Part shown: piece after piece, positions 44,592-53,108 of the stretch
Layout of the letters: every line of letters starts with the position of its first letter
Numbering within the stretch: position 1 is the first letter of the stretch
Origin: Pelagibacteraceae bacterium AG-422-N09
GTDB lineage: Bacteria; Pseudomonadota; Alphaproteobacteria; Pelagibacterales; AG-422-B15
Assembly: GCA_003213515.1 (NCBI GenBank)
Contig: QCMV01000003.1
Location: 41,613 to 105,612, forward strand
Length of the DNA: 64,000 nucleotides
Reading direction: 5' to 3'
The notes under the pieces: model-generated
What the model was told of the DNA's origin: nothing
Seen by the model: only the letters and a program-made list of their open reading frames with translations
Databases searched by the model: none
Position numbers and translations under genes: made by a program

Positions 44592-46105
44592 ACTAAGGCC
44601 TTTTGTGATTTTAAGATAACACTTCGTGTTTCAGATGGATTTATTACTGCATCGATTTCAAGGTGAGCAGCAGCTTCTATGGCTTTACCTTTATCATAGA
44701 GTTTTTCAACTAGACCATTAAATAATTCCTCTCTTTTTGAATTATCTTCAATCTTTTCTAACTCTTTTTTAAACCCAAGTTTTACAGCTCCTTCTAACCC
44801 CATTGCTCCAAACTCTCCTGTTGGCCATGCTGCTGTATATACTGGCTCATGAAGGCTACCGCCAACCATTGCCTGAGCTCCAAGTCCATAACCTTTTCTT
44901 AAAAAAATTGCTGTTAAAGGTACTTTTACTTTCGATCCTACCTTAAAGAGATTTGACATTCTTCTAACAGCCCCTTCTTTCTCACTATCTGGCCCCACCA
45001 TAAATCCAGGCGTATCAACTAGTGAAATAAGTGGCAAACCATATTCACTACACATTTCAATAAAAGAAGATGCTTTGTCAGCCCCTTCGGAGTCAATTGC
45101 GCCTCCTAAATGTTGACTATCATTTGCCAATAACCCAAAAGGCTTTCCCTCTATTCTAATAAAGCACGTTACAATTCCTTTTCCATATTCAGGTTTTATT
45201 TCGGTAAATTCTTCAATATCAGAAATAATTTTTATAATGTCTCTTACTGGATAAGACCATCTTCTATCTTTGGGCATAATATTAGTAAGTTGAGTCTGAT
45301 CATCAGCTTTCCAATCTTTAATGTCTCCTTGAAAGTATGAGAGTATTTTTTTAGCTATAATAGTTGCCTCTTTTTCGTCTACAGCTACATAGTCAATTAC
45401 TCCGTTATTTTTTTGAATGTCTGATGGTCCTATTTCTTTTGGATCAAACTTTCCAAGTCCGCCACCTTCAATCATTGCAGGACCTGCCATTCCTATCCAG
45501 GAATTCTCTGTAGCAATCCTGATGTCTGCACTTCCAAAAAGAGCTGCATTACCAGCGAAACAAAATCCATTATTTATGGCAATCCTCAAACATCTACCGT
45601 GCAAACTTGCCCAGAGTGCGAAAGATGGGACATGCAAACCAGCAACAGATGTTGTTACATCAGTATCTCCAGGCCTTCCACCTCCACCTTCAGTATAGAT
45701 GACTATTGGAAGTTTAAACTCTTTAGCTTTTTCACAGATGCGATCAAGTTTCATATGATGAAAAAAACCTTGAGTACCTGCCAATACTGAATAGTCGTAA
45801 ACAATACTGACCGCATCAGACTTTTCCTCACCAATAAGATCAGAATTGATTTTACAAAATCCAGTAATAATACCATCCGCCGCAGTATCAATTTGAAGAT
45901 CTTCGTATTTCCTTCTGTTTCTTTGTGCTGCTACCGCAAAAGCACCATATTCTAAAAAACTTTGATCATCAATTAAGTGTTTGAGATTTTCTCTTGCTGT
46001 TCTTAATCCAAGTCCATGCCTTTTGTTTTTTGCTTCAGTTCGAGTTTCATCACTTAATTTTTCAAGCCTATCGAGAAATTGAGACAAATTAGGATTATCG
46101 GTCAT
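44588..46105 (-). CDS. acyl-CoA carboxylase carboxyltransferase subunit
   Basis: The 505-residue protein has both halves of the carboxyltransferase fold, like PccB or MccB: TARENLKHLIDD, YDYSVLAGTQGFFHHMKLDR, YTEGGGGRPGD, GNAALFGSADI in the N-half; CFIRIEGKPFGLLANDSQHLGGAID, LVDTPGFMVGPDSE, RKGYGLGAQAMVGG in the C-half. It would transfer carboxyl from biotin to a short acyl-CoA. No biotin carboxylase gene lies nearby, so the partner is elsewhere or absent. Substrate unknown. Coupled to the isomerase-like gene. Confidence 0.9.
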   Translation of the reverse strand: MTDNPNLSQFLDRLEKLSDETRTEAKNKRHGLGLRTARENLKHLIDDQSFLEYGAFAVAAQRNRRKYEDLQIDTAADGIITGFCKINSDLIGEEKSDAVSIVYDYSVLAGTQGFFHHMKLDRICEKAKEFKLPIVIYTEGGGGRPGDTDVTTSVAGLHVPSFALWASLHGRCLRIAINNGFCFAGNAALFGSADIRIATENSWIGMAGPAMIEGGGLGKFDPKEIGPSDIQKNNGVIDYVAVDEKEATIIAKKILSYFQGDIKDWKADDQTQLTNIMPKDRRWSYPVRDIIKIISDIEEFTEIKPEYGKGIVTCFIRIEGKPFGLLANDSQHLGGAIDSEGADKASSFIEMCSEYGLPLISLVDTPGFMVGPDSEKEGAVRRMSNLFKVGSKVKVPLTAIFLRKGYGLGAQAMVGGSLHEPVYTAAWPTGEFGAMGLEGAVKLGFKKELEKIEDNSKREELFNGLVEKLYDKGKAIEAAAHLEIDAVINPSETRSVILKSQKALV

Positions 46106-46111
46106 ATTTGA

Positions 46112-46639
46112 TCACAGCATTTTTTTTAAAATTGGGTCTTTTTGTATGAGATGATGATACACAACAGCTCCTAAATGAATAGTGAAAAGAAGTATCAAAA
46201 AATATGCTGAAATAACATGAACAGTTTGGAATTGGTCTGCAAGCTCGTAGTTAAAATAGTCAATGTATACCTTGGAAATAATCAAATTCACTTCTTCGCC
46301 GGAAAGTAAAAGTTTTAAGACTCCGCTGATTGTAATTAAAAGAAGAGTAATATAAAAAAGTCCATGTACTGTCTTTGATGCTATTAATTGTAATTTATTT
46401 ACAGCTAAAGTTATTGGCTTTGGATTCAAAAATTTCCAAATCATTCTTAATAATGTTATATAAAAAATACTCATACCAATTATGACGTGTGTATTTTCAA
46501 CAGTTAATTTAAATTCAGAAAACTCTAAATTGTCCAAATAAAGCCCTAGAGGTAATTGAATTAATAGGATTAAAAAAGTGAGCCAATGAAAGAGTCGAGC
46601 AAGAACCCCATAAGTACTATTGTCATTTTTAATTTTCAT
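46112..46639 (-). CDS. cytochrome b561-type membrane protein
   Basis: The 175-residue protein has four helices with histidines positioned for two b hemes: RLFHWLTFLILLIQLPLG (helix 1), ENTHVIIGMSIF (helix 2), KTVHGLFYITLLLI (helix 3), and HVISAYFLILLFTIHLGAVVYHHLIQKD (helix 4). This matches the prokaryotic b561 family, electron carriers of the inner membrane. Starts are only 16 bases apart from the divergent cytochrome c' gene, so the two probably share a control region. Confidence 0.9.
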   Translation of the reverse strand: MKIKNDNSTYGVLARLFHWLTFLILLIQLPLGLYLDNLEFSEFKLTVENTHVIIGMSIFYITLLRMIWKFLNPKPITLAVNKLQLIASKTVHGLFYITLLLITISGVLKLLLSGEEVNLIISKVYIDYFNYELADQFQTVHVISAYFLILLFTIHLGAVVYHHLIQKDPILKKML

Positions 46640-46655
46640 AATATATATTTAAAAT

Positions 46656-47108
46656 ATGAAAATAATTTTGCAAATACTGCTTTCGTCAATCTTAGCATCT
46701 TTATTTTTTGTCTTTATTAGTTTTGCTGACGACCATGGTAAAATTATAAAAGAAAGAAAATCATTATTTAAGCAAAATTATAGCCATGCAAAAAAAATGT
46801 CTGCAGAAATAGCAAAAGGTAATAATGATAAAGTCATAGAGCTTTCTAAAAAAATGAGCGCAAATTACGATAAACTTATTGATCTTTTTCCTGACAATTC
46901 AAAAACAGGTTATGATACTGAAGCTTTGCCCACTATTTGGCTTCAAAAAGAAGAATTTAACGCTTTGATGACTGAAACTTCAGACAAAGTTAAAAAATTT
47001 ACACAGATTGCTGCTAGCCTTACAGGAGATGAATTAAAAGAGGCTCAGAAGAATTTAATTTGGTCGAGTTGCAAAGCTTGTCACGATAAATTTAGAATGC
47101 CTCATTAA
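46656..47108 (+). CDS. cytochrome c' family protein
   Basis: The 150-residue periplasmic protein has an N-terminal signal peptide (to about residue 24, ending FISFADD), a four-helix region and a single C-terminal heme motif CKACH, as in class II cytochromes (c' and c-556). The ending FRMPH is typical. Such proteins often pair with b561. Its stop overlaps the YjbQ stop (TTAA, 47105-47108). Confidence 0.9.
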   Translation: MKIILQILLSSILASLFFVFISFADDHGKIIKERKSLFKQNYSHAKKMSAEIAKGNNDKVIELSKKMSANYDKLIDLFPDNSKTGYDTEALPTIWLQKEEFNALMTETSDKVKKFTQIAASLTGDELKEAQKNLIWSSCKACHDKFRMPH

Positions 47109-47527
47109 GCAATCACTGTCATTGAAATAATTCTTTTTATTCCAAGATCATTATACTTATATCGGTGCTCAAATAAATACACTCCCTGCCATATACCAAG
47201 GTCAAGTTTTTTTTCTTTAATTGGAATACTCAGCGTTGTGTTTGTCAGAGAAGATTTAATATGTGCAGGCATATCATCCGGACCTTCCTCACTATGTAAA
47301 TAATTATCATTTTCGGGTACTATTTTGTCGTAGTAATTTTCTAAATCTTTAAGGACGTTAGGGTCGGCGTTTTCCTGAATAATTAGAGATGCGGATGTAT
47401 GTTTAATAAAAATAGTGCAGATACCTTTTGATATTCTATGTTTGCTAATAGCTTGATTTATAATATCTGTAATATTATATAGCCCTTTTCCTTCAACTAC
47501 TATTTCAAGTTCTTTTTGAATTAACAT
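47105..47527 (-). CDS. yjbQ: YjbQ-family protein (UPF0047)
   Basis: The 140-residue protein shows the family core: GICTIFIKHTSASLIIQENADPNV, EGPDDMPAHIKSSL and LDLGIWQGVYLFEHR. Relatives have been proposed to have thiamin phosphate synthase-like activity, unproven as the main role. The HTSA and HIK segments form the conserved pocket. Ends against the cytochrome c' gene. Confidence 0.93.
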   Translation of the reverse strand: MLIQKELEIVVEGKGLYNITDIINQAISKHRISKGICTIFIKHTSASLIIQENADPNVLKDLENYYDKIVPENDNYLHSEEGPDDMPAHIKSSLTNTTLSIPIKEKKLDLGIWQGVYLFEHRYKYNDLGIKRIISMTVIA

Positions 47528-47571
47528 TTTGATATAAATATTCGTAAAATTAAATTAAGTTTACAACAACA

Positions 47572-49032
47572 ATGAAAAATAATGTATCCCTTTCTGATCC
47601 AGGATGGAATTTACAAAATAGTTATACCCAAATATCTGACAAACTGTTCTCAGAATTAAAACCAGACGCAGTTAATAATCCAAGCACCGTCATTATTAAT
47701 CATAAGCTGGCCAAAAAACTTGGTCTAAATTTAAATGGGATCTCTGAAAAAGAACTATCAAATTTATTCTCAGGAAATCAATTGCCCCATGGCGCAAAGC
47801 CATTTGCACAAGCTTATGCTGGGCATCAATTTGGACAATTCACAATTCTTGGTGACGGTAGAGCTCACGTTGTCGGCGAACAAATGACTCCAGGGGGTGA
47901 AATATTCGATATTCAGTATAAAGGTTCAGGGCGAACACCTTATTCAAGAGGCGGAGATGGTAAGGCTGCATTGGGACCAATGTTGCGTGAATATTTAATT
48001 AGTGAAGCAATGTATTATTTAGGCATTCCAACAACAAGAAGCTTAGCGGTTGTTGAGACCGGTGAAAAAGTATACCGAGAGGCCCCATTAAAAGGATCCA
48101 TATTAACACGAGTAGCAAGTAGCCATATAAGAATTGGTACTTTTCAATTTTTAGCGGCACATAAAGATTATGAAGGCATGAAATCTCTTTTGGATTTCTC
48201 AATAAAAAGACATTTCAGAAATTTAAAATTTTCTGAAAATTTAGCGATTGAATTCATAAAAGCTGTCATGCAAAAACAGATTAATTTGATTGTAGAATGG
48301 ATGCGTGTTGGATTTATTCATGGGGTAATGAATACAGATAACTCAACAATATCAGGAGAGACAATTGATTATGGGCCATGTGCTTTCATGGATCAGTATG
48401 ATGCCAATACAGTTTTTAGTTCAATTGATACGCAAGGAAGATATTCTTTTGCCAATCAACCTTCAATAATTCAATGGAACTTAGTGAGGTTAGCAGAGTG
48501 CCTATTACCACTCATCGATAAAGATGAGAAAAGATCAATTGAAACAGCTCAAAACGTAATCAACACTTTTAGCTCATTGTTTAAGGATAAATGGCTTCAA
48601 ATGATGAAAAAAAAACTAGGTATTAAAGATCAAAGTGAAGATGATGAAGAACTCATCAACAGCTTAATCAAATGGATGCAACAAAAAAAACCAGATTTTA
48701 CAAATACTTTTTGTAATTTAATGAATTATGACCATGCAGATGATGAAGAGTTTGAAGATGTTGAGTTTAATAATTGGAAAAGAGAATGGAAAGAAAGAGT
48801 TGAAAGTAAGGAATGTTTAGATGTGATGATGAGCTATAATCCAATTTTAATTCCAAGAAATTATTTGGTTGAAGAGGCACTTAGTGAAGCTGAAACAGAT
48901 GGAAAGTTTGATAAATTTAATGAGCTTAATGAAATCATTTCTTCACCTTACCAGTTAAAAAAAGTAAATATCAAATATTTGGAAACACCAAGTAAAACAA
49001 ATATTCCCTATAAAACTTTTTGTGGGACTTAA
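47572..49032 (+). CDS. selO: protein adenylyltransferase SelO
   Basis: The 486-residue pseudokinase-fold protein transfers AMP to target proteins, linked to redox stress. Motifs: AQAYAGHQFGQFTILGDGRAHVVGE, DIQYKGSGRTPYSRGGDGKAALG, RVASSHIRIGTF, and HGVMNTDN with ISGETIDYGPCAFMD. The C-terminus ends TFCGT, placing Cys where selenoprotein forms have Sec, so no selenocysteine is needed. Length is normal. Confidence 0.95.
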   Translation: MKNNVSLSDPGWNLQNSYTQISDKLFSELKPDAVNNPSTVIINHKLAKKLGLNLNGISEKELSNLFSGNQLPHGAKPFAQAYAGHQFGQFTILGDGRAHVVGEQMTPGGEIFDIQYKGSGRTPYSRGGDGKAALGPMLREYLISEAMYYLGIPTTRSLAVVETGEKVYREAPLKGSILTRVASSHIRIGTFQFLAAHKDYEGMKSLLDFSIKRHFRNLKFSENLAIEFIKAVMQKQINLIVEWMRVGFIHGVMNTDNSTISGETIDYGPCAFMDQYDANTVFSSIDTQGRYSFANQPSIIQWNLVRLAECLLPLIDKDEKRSIETAQNVINTFSSLFKDKWLQMMKKKLGIKDQSEDDEELINSLIKWMQQKKPDFTNTFCNLMNYDHADDEEFEDVEFNNWKREWKERVESKECLDVMMSYNPILIPRNYLVEEALSEAETDGKFDKFNELNEIISSPYQLKKVNIKYLETPSKTNIPYKTFCGT

Positions 49033-49787
49033 TAAACCTTCAGTCTCTTTTCAAGGCGTCTTACTAAGAAAGAAACTACTAAAATTAGGACTAAATACTC
49101 TAATACTAAAAATGTATAAATTTCCAAAGGTCGATACTGACTAACTACGAGCTCATTAGCTTTTCTTGTTAATTCATTTAGACCGATGATTGATACAAGT
49201 GATGACATCTTGAGCATGTACACAAATTGATTGCCCAATGCGGGTAAAATTATTCTAACCGCTTGAGGTAACGTAATGTGGTAGAAAATTTGAAAAAAAT
49301 TCATGCCCATAGATGAACCGGCTTCTTTTTGACCCTTCGGCACGGCTTGGATTCCAGATCTGAAAATCTCCGCTATAAATGGGCTTTCACAAATACTTAA
49401 TGCGATGATCCCTGCAGTAAATGCAGTAAAATTTAAGTTTAGCAAAACAGGTAATCCATAGTAAACCCACAAAATCATGACTAAAACTGGTATTGCTCGA
49501 ATTATTTCTGTATAGCCGACATTTATGTAGTTAAGAGCTCTATTTCTTGAAATGCTTGCAACAGATACAATTAAGCCCAAAAATATTGCTATTATAATTG
49601 AAATTACCGATAGAATTATGGTGTAACCCAAACCACCAATTAAGAATTCTATGTTTGATAGTCCAATCTTATTATTTGGCAGAATTACATACCAACCCCA
49701 TTGATAATTTGATGAACATCCTGCTAATACTAATAAAAACAAAAGCATTAGGACGACGTTGATTTTTCCAGCTATGTTGAAATTCAT
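49029..49787 (-). CDS. amino-acid ABC transporter permease (HisM/GlnP type)
   Basis: The 252-residue protein begins with a lipoprotein-like hydrophobic stretch (VLAGCSS) that may instead be a first helix, followed by five or more helices. The EAA loop is EAGSSMGMNFFQIFYHITLPQA, and RAIPVLVMILWVYYGLP and FRSGIQAVPKGQKEAG match polar amino-acid permeases. Divergent from the substrate-binding protein gene; the ATPase is not in this window. It shares TTAA with selO at 49029-49032. Confidence 0.92.
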   Translation of the reverse strand: MNFNIAGKINVVLMLLFLLVLAGCSSNYQWGWYVILPNNKIGLSNIEFLIGGLGYTIILSVISIIIAIFLGLIVSVASISRNRALNYINVGYTEIIRAIPVLVMILWVYYGLPVLLNLNFTAFTAGIIALSICESPFIAEIFRSGIQAVPKGQKEAGSSMGMNFFQIFYHITLPQAVRIILPALGNQFVYMLKMSSLVSIIGLNELTRKANELVVSQYRPLEIYTFLVLEYLVLILVVSFLVRRLEKRLKVY

Positions 49788-49860
49788 GATAAAAAATATA
49801 ATTATATTATTTAAATATAAACGTATAATTTTTAAAAAATATTAAAAAGAGGAAAATCAT

Positions 49861-50625
49861 ATGAAGCTCATTCAAGCCCTATTAATTTCTATTGCATTAT
49901 TTATCTCATCTTTATCGTATGCATCTACACTAGATGAAATTATGAAAACTGGTGTACTTAAAGTCGGAACAACCGGCGATTTTCCAGGCTGGAGCTTTAT
50001 GAATCCTGAAACAAATGAATACGAAGGTTACGATATTGATGTAGCAAAAAAACTCGCTGAAGATATGGGTGTTGATATTGAGTTTGTTGCAACAGATTGG
50101 AAAAATCTTGTTTCAGGTGTGGTAGCCTCTAAATATCACATGACATCTAGCGCTTCAATAACGACTAAGAGAGCACTTACTGCTGGTTATTCAAATTCAT
50201 ATTATGGTACTGGAACGGTAGCAATGACTCTGGCTAAGAATTTAGAAAATATTGGAAGCTGGGATAACATCAATAATACCAATACAACAGTTGCTGTTAC
50301 GCTCGGAACAGTTTTTGAAAATGAAGCTAAAAAATCGTTTCCAGACTCTAAAATTGTGATGGTTGAAGCTCCAGCACGTGAATATCAGGAAGTATTGTCA
50401 GGAAGAGCTGATGTATCATTAACAAGTAAAGTTGACGCTTTGAAGCTTATCAATTTATATCCAGAGCTATCAATCATAAATATTGATGAGCCTAAAAATG
50501 CAAAACTATTCGCAATTTTGTTACCAAGAGGTGACCAAGAATGGATAAACTTTATAAATCATTGGATTTCAGATCAAAAAAATAAAGGATTTTTCTATCA
50601 AACGGCCTCAAAGTTTGGATTATAG
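49861..50625 (+). CDS. extracellular amino-acid-binding protein (family 3)
   Basis: The 254-residue protein has a signal peptide (MKLIQALLISIALFISSLSY, cut after SYA) and a type II periplasmic binding fold starting TLDEIMKTGVLKVGTTGDFP. The TTGD motif also occurs in PheC cyclohexadienyl dehydratase relatives, so an enzyme role cannot be excluded; the neighbouring permease favours transport. A TATAAT at 49824-49829 and an AGAGGAAAA ribosome binding site precede it. Its end overlaps the convergent MATE gene by 28 bases. Confidence 0.88.
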   Translation: MKLIQALLISIALFISSLSYASTLDEIMKTGVLKVGTTGDFPGWSFMNPETNEYEGYDIDVAKKLAEDMGVDIEFVATDWKNLVSGVVASKYHMTSSASITTKRALTAGYSNSYYGTGTVAMTLAKNLENIGSWDNINNTNTTVAVTLGTVFENEAKKSFPDSKIVMVEAPAREYQEVLSGRADVSLTSKVDALKLINLYPELSIINIDEPKNAKLFAILLPRGDQEWINFINHWISDQKNKGFFYQTASKFGL

Positions 50626-51959
50626 TTTTTTTGCATAAAGCGAATTTGGTAAGTTGAAAATTTGTAGACAGCAGCTGCAAATATGTAGTTAATTATCAAT
50701 ATCACTAAAAACATTGTAGTAAAATCAACTTTTAAATAAAGAACTGCAACGGAAAGTCCGCAGACTGGCAATATCACCATTCTCATTAAGTTAATTATCA
50801 TTTGATAATTTGGCTTTTTAAGTCCTTGAAGTAATGCTGAAGAAATAAAGAAAATTGGATAGCAAGGTCCGGCAAATGCAGCGATCTTAAGGTAGGTTGA
50901 TCCATAAAAAATAATTTCTTTATTATCGCTAAAAAAGTACATGATGTAGTCTGATAAAAAGAAAATAAATAGTCCACATACAGCCATAAAGAAAGTTCCA
51001 TAAAAAATTGACCTATTATAAGTCTCATGAATTCTGCTAAAATTCATAGCACCAAAATTCTGACCAACTAAAGCGAGAGTAGAAGCATTTAAGCCTAAAA
51101 CAGGTAATAGAAAAAGTTGTTCAAAGCGGATTGCTGCACCGTACCCCCCTGCTGAATAATCCCCGTAGGTTGAAACATAAAACAATAATACAAAAACCCC
51201 TAAACCAATAAACATCATTGAAACTGTAGCGGGAACTGCTTGTGTTAAAATTTCTTTTTGTAAATTATATTTGGGCACAAAGCATTCTGGGTAAAGAAAT
51301 TTTTTAAAATTTGTCTTATTTACCTTCATAACAATATAAATTAGTCCAAAAAGTTGTGAACATAATGTTGCCAAGGCTATACCCTTCACTCCCATTGCAG
51401 GAATAAAATAAATTCCATAAATAAATGTGGGATTCAATACTAGATTAAGAAAGAATGAAATAATCAGGACGTTTCTCAAAGACTTTGTATCCCCTTTAGA
51501 AGCTAGAAATGAATTTATAGTTAATTGTAAGAAAAACAGCGATGCACCAATGAAAATTATATCCATATAGTCTTTTGCATAGAATATAATTTCAGGATTT
51601 GTTTTCAGAAATATAAGAATAGGTTCTGTTCCATAAATTCCAACCAACGTAACTAAAGCAGATATAATTAAACTGGTAAGAATAGCCTGCGCAAGAAGGA
51701 GAGATGCTTTTTTCTCATCATTTTTTCCAAGAGCATTTGAAATTAGTGCTGTAACTCCTATGGATAAACCTGCGGTAAATCCAATAATAATGAAGTAAAT
51801 TGGAAACGATTTTGCAATAGCAGTGATAGCATCTGGTGATATTAATCCAGCAAACTTAACATCAACGATGTTATAAAGGGTTTGAAAAAGAGTACCAATA
51901 CTTGAAGGTATTGCAATTTGCCTTATTAAAGTTGAAATATTATCTTTAGTGAGATCCAT
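50598..51959 (-). CDS. MATE-family efflux transporter
   Basis: The 453-residue protein has twelve hydrophobic segments in two MatE halves: IRQIAIPSSIGTLFQTLYNIVDVKFAG at the N-terminus and LTQAVPATVSMMFIGLG near residue 230. The family exports drugs or metabolites with Na+ or H+. Substrate unknown. The 3' end overlaps the binding-protein gene by 28 bases. Confidence 0.92.
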   Translation of the reverse strand: MDLTKDNISTLIRQIAIPSSIGTLFQTLYNIVDVKFAGLISPDAITAIAKSFPIYFIIIGFTAGLSIGVTALISNALGKNDEKKASLLLAQAILTSLIISALVTLVGIYGTEPILIFLKTNPEIIFYAKDYMDIIFIGASLFFLQLTINSFLASKGDTKSLRNVLIISFFLNLVLNPTFIYGIYFIPAMGVKGIALATLCSQLFGLIYIVMKVNKTNFKKFLYPECFVPKYNLQKEILTQAVPATVSMMFIGLGVFVLLFYVSTYGDYSAGGYGAAIRFEQLFLLPVLGLNASTLALVGQNFGAMNFSRIHETYNRSIFYGTFFMAVCGLFIFFLSDYIMYFFSDNKEIIFYGSTYLKIAAFAGPCYPIFFISSALLQGLKKPNYQMIINLMRMVILPVCGLSVAVLYLKVDFTTMFLVILIINYIFAAAVYKFSTYQIRFMQKNYNPNFEAV

Positions 51960-52043
51960 AACATCAAGTTATACCTTCTATTTAGATATGAATATTTTGC
52001 AAATCATAATCTGAAGTTAATTGAATATTTAACATTAAAACAA

Positions 52044-52072
52044 TTTACTTTTAGTCTATATATAGCTATAAG
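52044..52072 (+). promoter_or_regulatory. candidate promoter of the cold-shock gene
   Basis: TTTACT (52044-52049) and TATAAG (52067-52072) are spaced by 17 bases. A start near 52079 gives a leader of about 73 bases, the kind of long leader cold-shock genes use for temperature control. The leader contains a T-rich tract and ends in AAAAAAGGAATAA before the ATG. Confidence 0.4.
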
Positions 52073-52151
52073 ATCCGTCTAAAGATTACGTTTTTGTTCC
52101 TTTTTTTGGAGTAATACGAAGTCTAAATTAAATAAAAAAGGAATAACAACT

Positions 52152-52358
52152 ATGGCTACTGGTACTGTTAAATGGTTTAATCCAAAAAAAGGTTACGGAT
52201 TTATTGCTCCTGAAGAGGGCGATAAAGATATCTTTGTTCACATCACAGCTGTTCAAGCTGCTGGTATGAATAAATTGGATGAAGGCCAAAAACTATCATA
52301 CGATGCTGAGGAAAAAGATGGAAAAGTCTCAGCAGTAAATCTACAATCAGCAGAATAA
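52152..52358 (+). CDS. cold-shock protein (CspA family)
   Basis: The 68-residue single cold-shock domain has RNP1 KGYGFI and RNP2 DIFVHI, with the usual MATGTVKWFNPKKG start. It binds single-stranded nucleic acid as an RNA chaperone. Its stop is directly followed by the stop of the convergent MarR-like gene. A GGAATAA ribosome binding site precedes it. Confidence 0.96.
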   Translation: MATGTVKWFNPKKGYGFIAPEEGDKDIFVHITAVQAAGMNKLDEGQKLSYDAEEKDGKVSAVNLQSAE

Positions 52359-52736
52359 TTACGCTGCTTTATCTATCATATCTAGCCACATTGTGAATTC
52401 ATCAATTAATTCACTTGCTGGCTGGATTATCTTAACCCTCTTATCTTTTGAGCTAACTTGAGTAACAAGTGATCCTTTGCTTATTTCATCGTTAATAAAA
52501 TTAATTATAGTTGCTCTCGAAGCAAGATCTGACATGTTTTTTGTTAGATATTCTTTCGTACACTCAATTTTATTAGTATTTGAGTCAAAATATAGTCTCA
52601 TTATCTCATAGCATATTCTAATACCATAGACTGATCGGCGAAAGTGACTTAAACGGCTGAAAACTTTTCTGTCACCAGCACTTTCAAAAACTTTAATTTG
52701 TTTTAAAACTTGCTCAAAAATTTTTTCAGTTTTCAT
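52359..52736 (-). CDS. MarR-like winged-helix regulator
   Basis: The 125-residue protein shows a helix-turn-helix like MSDLASRATIINFINDEISKGSLVTQVSSKDKRVKIIQPA. The S-x-R-T/A recognition helix, a wing of SSKDKR and a C-terminal dimer helix fit MarR-type regulators. The start is ATG at 52736, after the ribosome binding site GAGG; a TTG upstream is rejected. A perfect palindrome lies 27 bases upstream, suggesting self-control. The regulated genes are unknown. Confidence 0.7.
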   Translation of the reverse strand: MKTEKIFEQVLKQIKVFESAGDRKVFSRLSHFRRSVYGIRICYEIMRLYFDSNTNKIECTKEYLTKNMSDLASRATIINFINDEISKGSLVTQVSSKDKRVKIIQPASELIDEFTMWLDMIDKAA

Positions 52737-52762
52737 AAAATACCTCAATAGTGATTTCAGAA

Positions 52763-52778
52763 ACTATTATTAAATAGT
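52763..52778. promoter_or_regulatory. palindrome upstream of the MarR-like gene (possible operator)
   Basis: ACTATT-ATTA-AATAGT is a perfect 16-base inverted repeat 27 bases before the regulator's start codon and about 100 bases before the divergent small gene. Size and position fit an autoregulatory MarR operator. The background is AT-rich, so chance occurrence is possible. Confidence 0.4.
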
Positions 52779-52880
52779 ATGGATAATTATTAATAATAAT
52801 TATTTGCCAGATTGGCGGCATATATTAGAATAATAAATATTAACTAACTGTTTTTATTTATTTTTATATTTCAGCTGAAT

Positions 52881-53108
52881 ATGAATGAAGATAATAAAAA
52901 AAAAATTTGGAAATTAATTCAGAAAACTGGTGACGAACTTATAGGTAGGTTGCCCGACCATCCCTCACACCCAAAAGGTCGAAATCCTTATGCTCATATT
53001 GCACTTGAAATAAAAAATCATTTTGGAATGTCATATAAAGATATAGAAGACGATAAAATACCCGAACTTGAGAAATTTATTGAATTTATTCAGAATAATC
53101 CAAGATAA
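52881..53108 (+). CDS. small acidic protein, function unknown
   Basis: The 75-residue protein is predicted helical, with a conserved-looking middle (RLPDHPSHPKGRNPYAHIALEIK). The 'HPxHPKGRNPYAHI' stretch looks like a genuine constrained motif, but I cannot name a family. No signal or membrane segment. The stop abuts the convergent sterol-desaturase gene. Confidence 0.7.
   Translation: MNEDNKKKIWKLIQKTGDELIGRLPDHPSHPKGRNPYAHIALEIKNHFGMSYKDIEDDKIPELEKFIEFIQNNPR

Noticed and set aside
45417..45698. Open frames opposite the carboxyltransferase gene
   Set aside because: Antisense shadows of a well-supported gene, with no start signal or recognisable motif; the same holds for the other opposite-strand frames over gltB, pheT, rnd and kdsD.
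49018..49032. Selenocysteine at the SelO C-terminus
   Set aside because: The codon is TGT (Cys) followed by GGG ACT TAA; there is no in-frame TGA.
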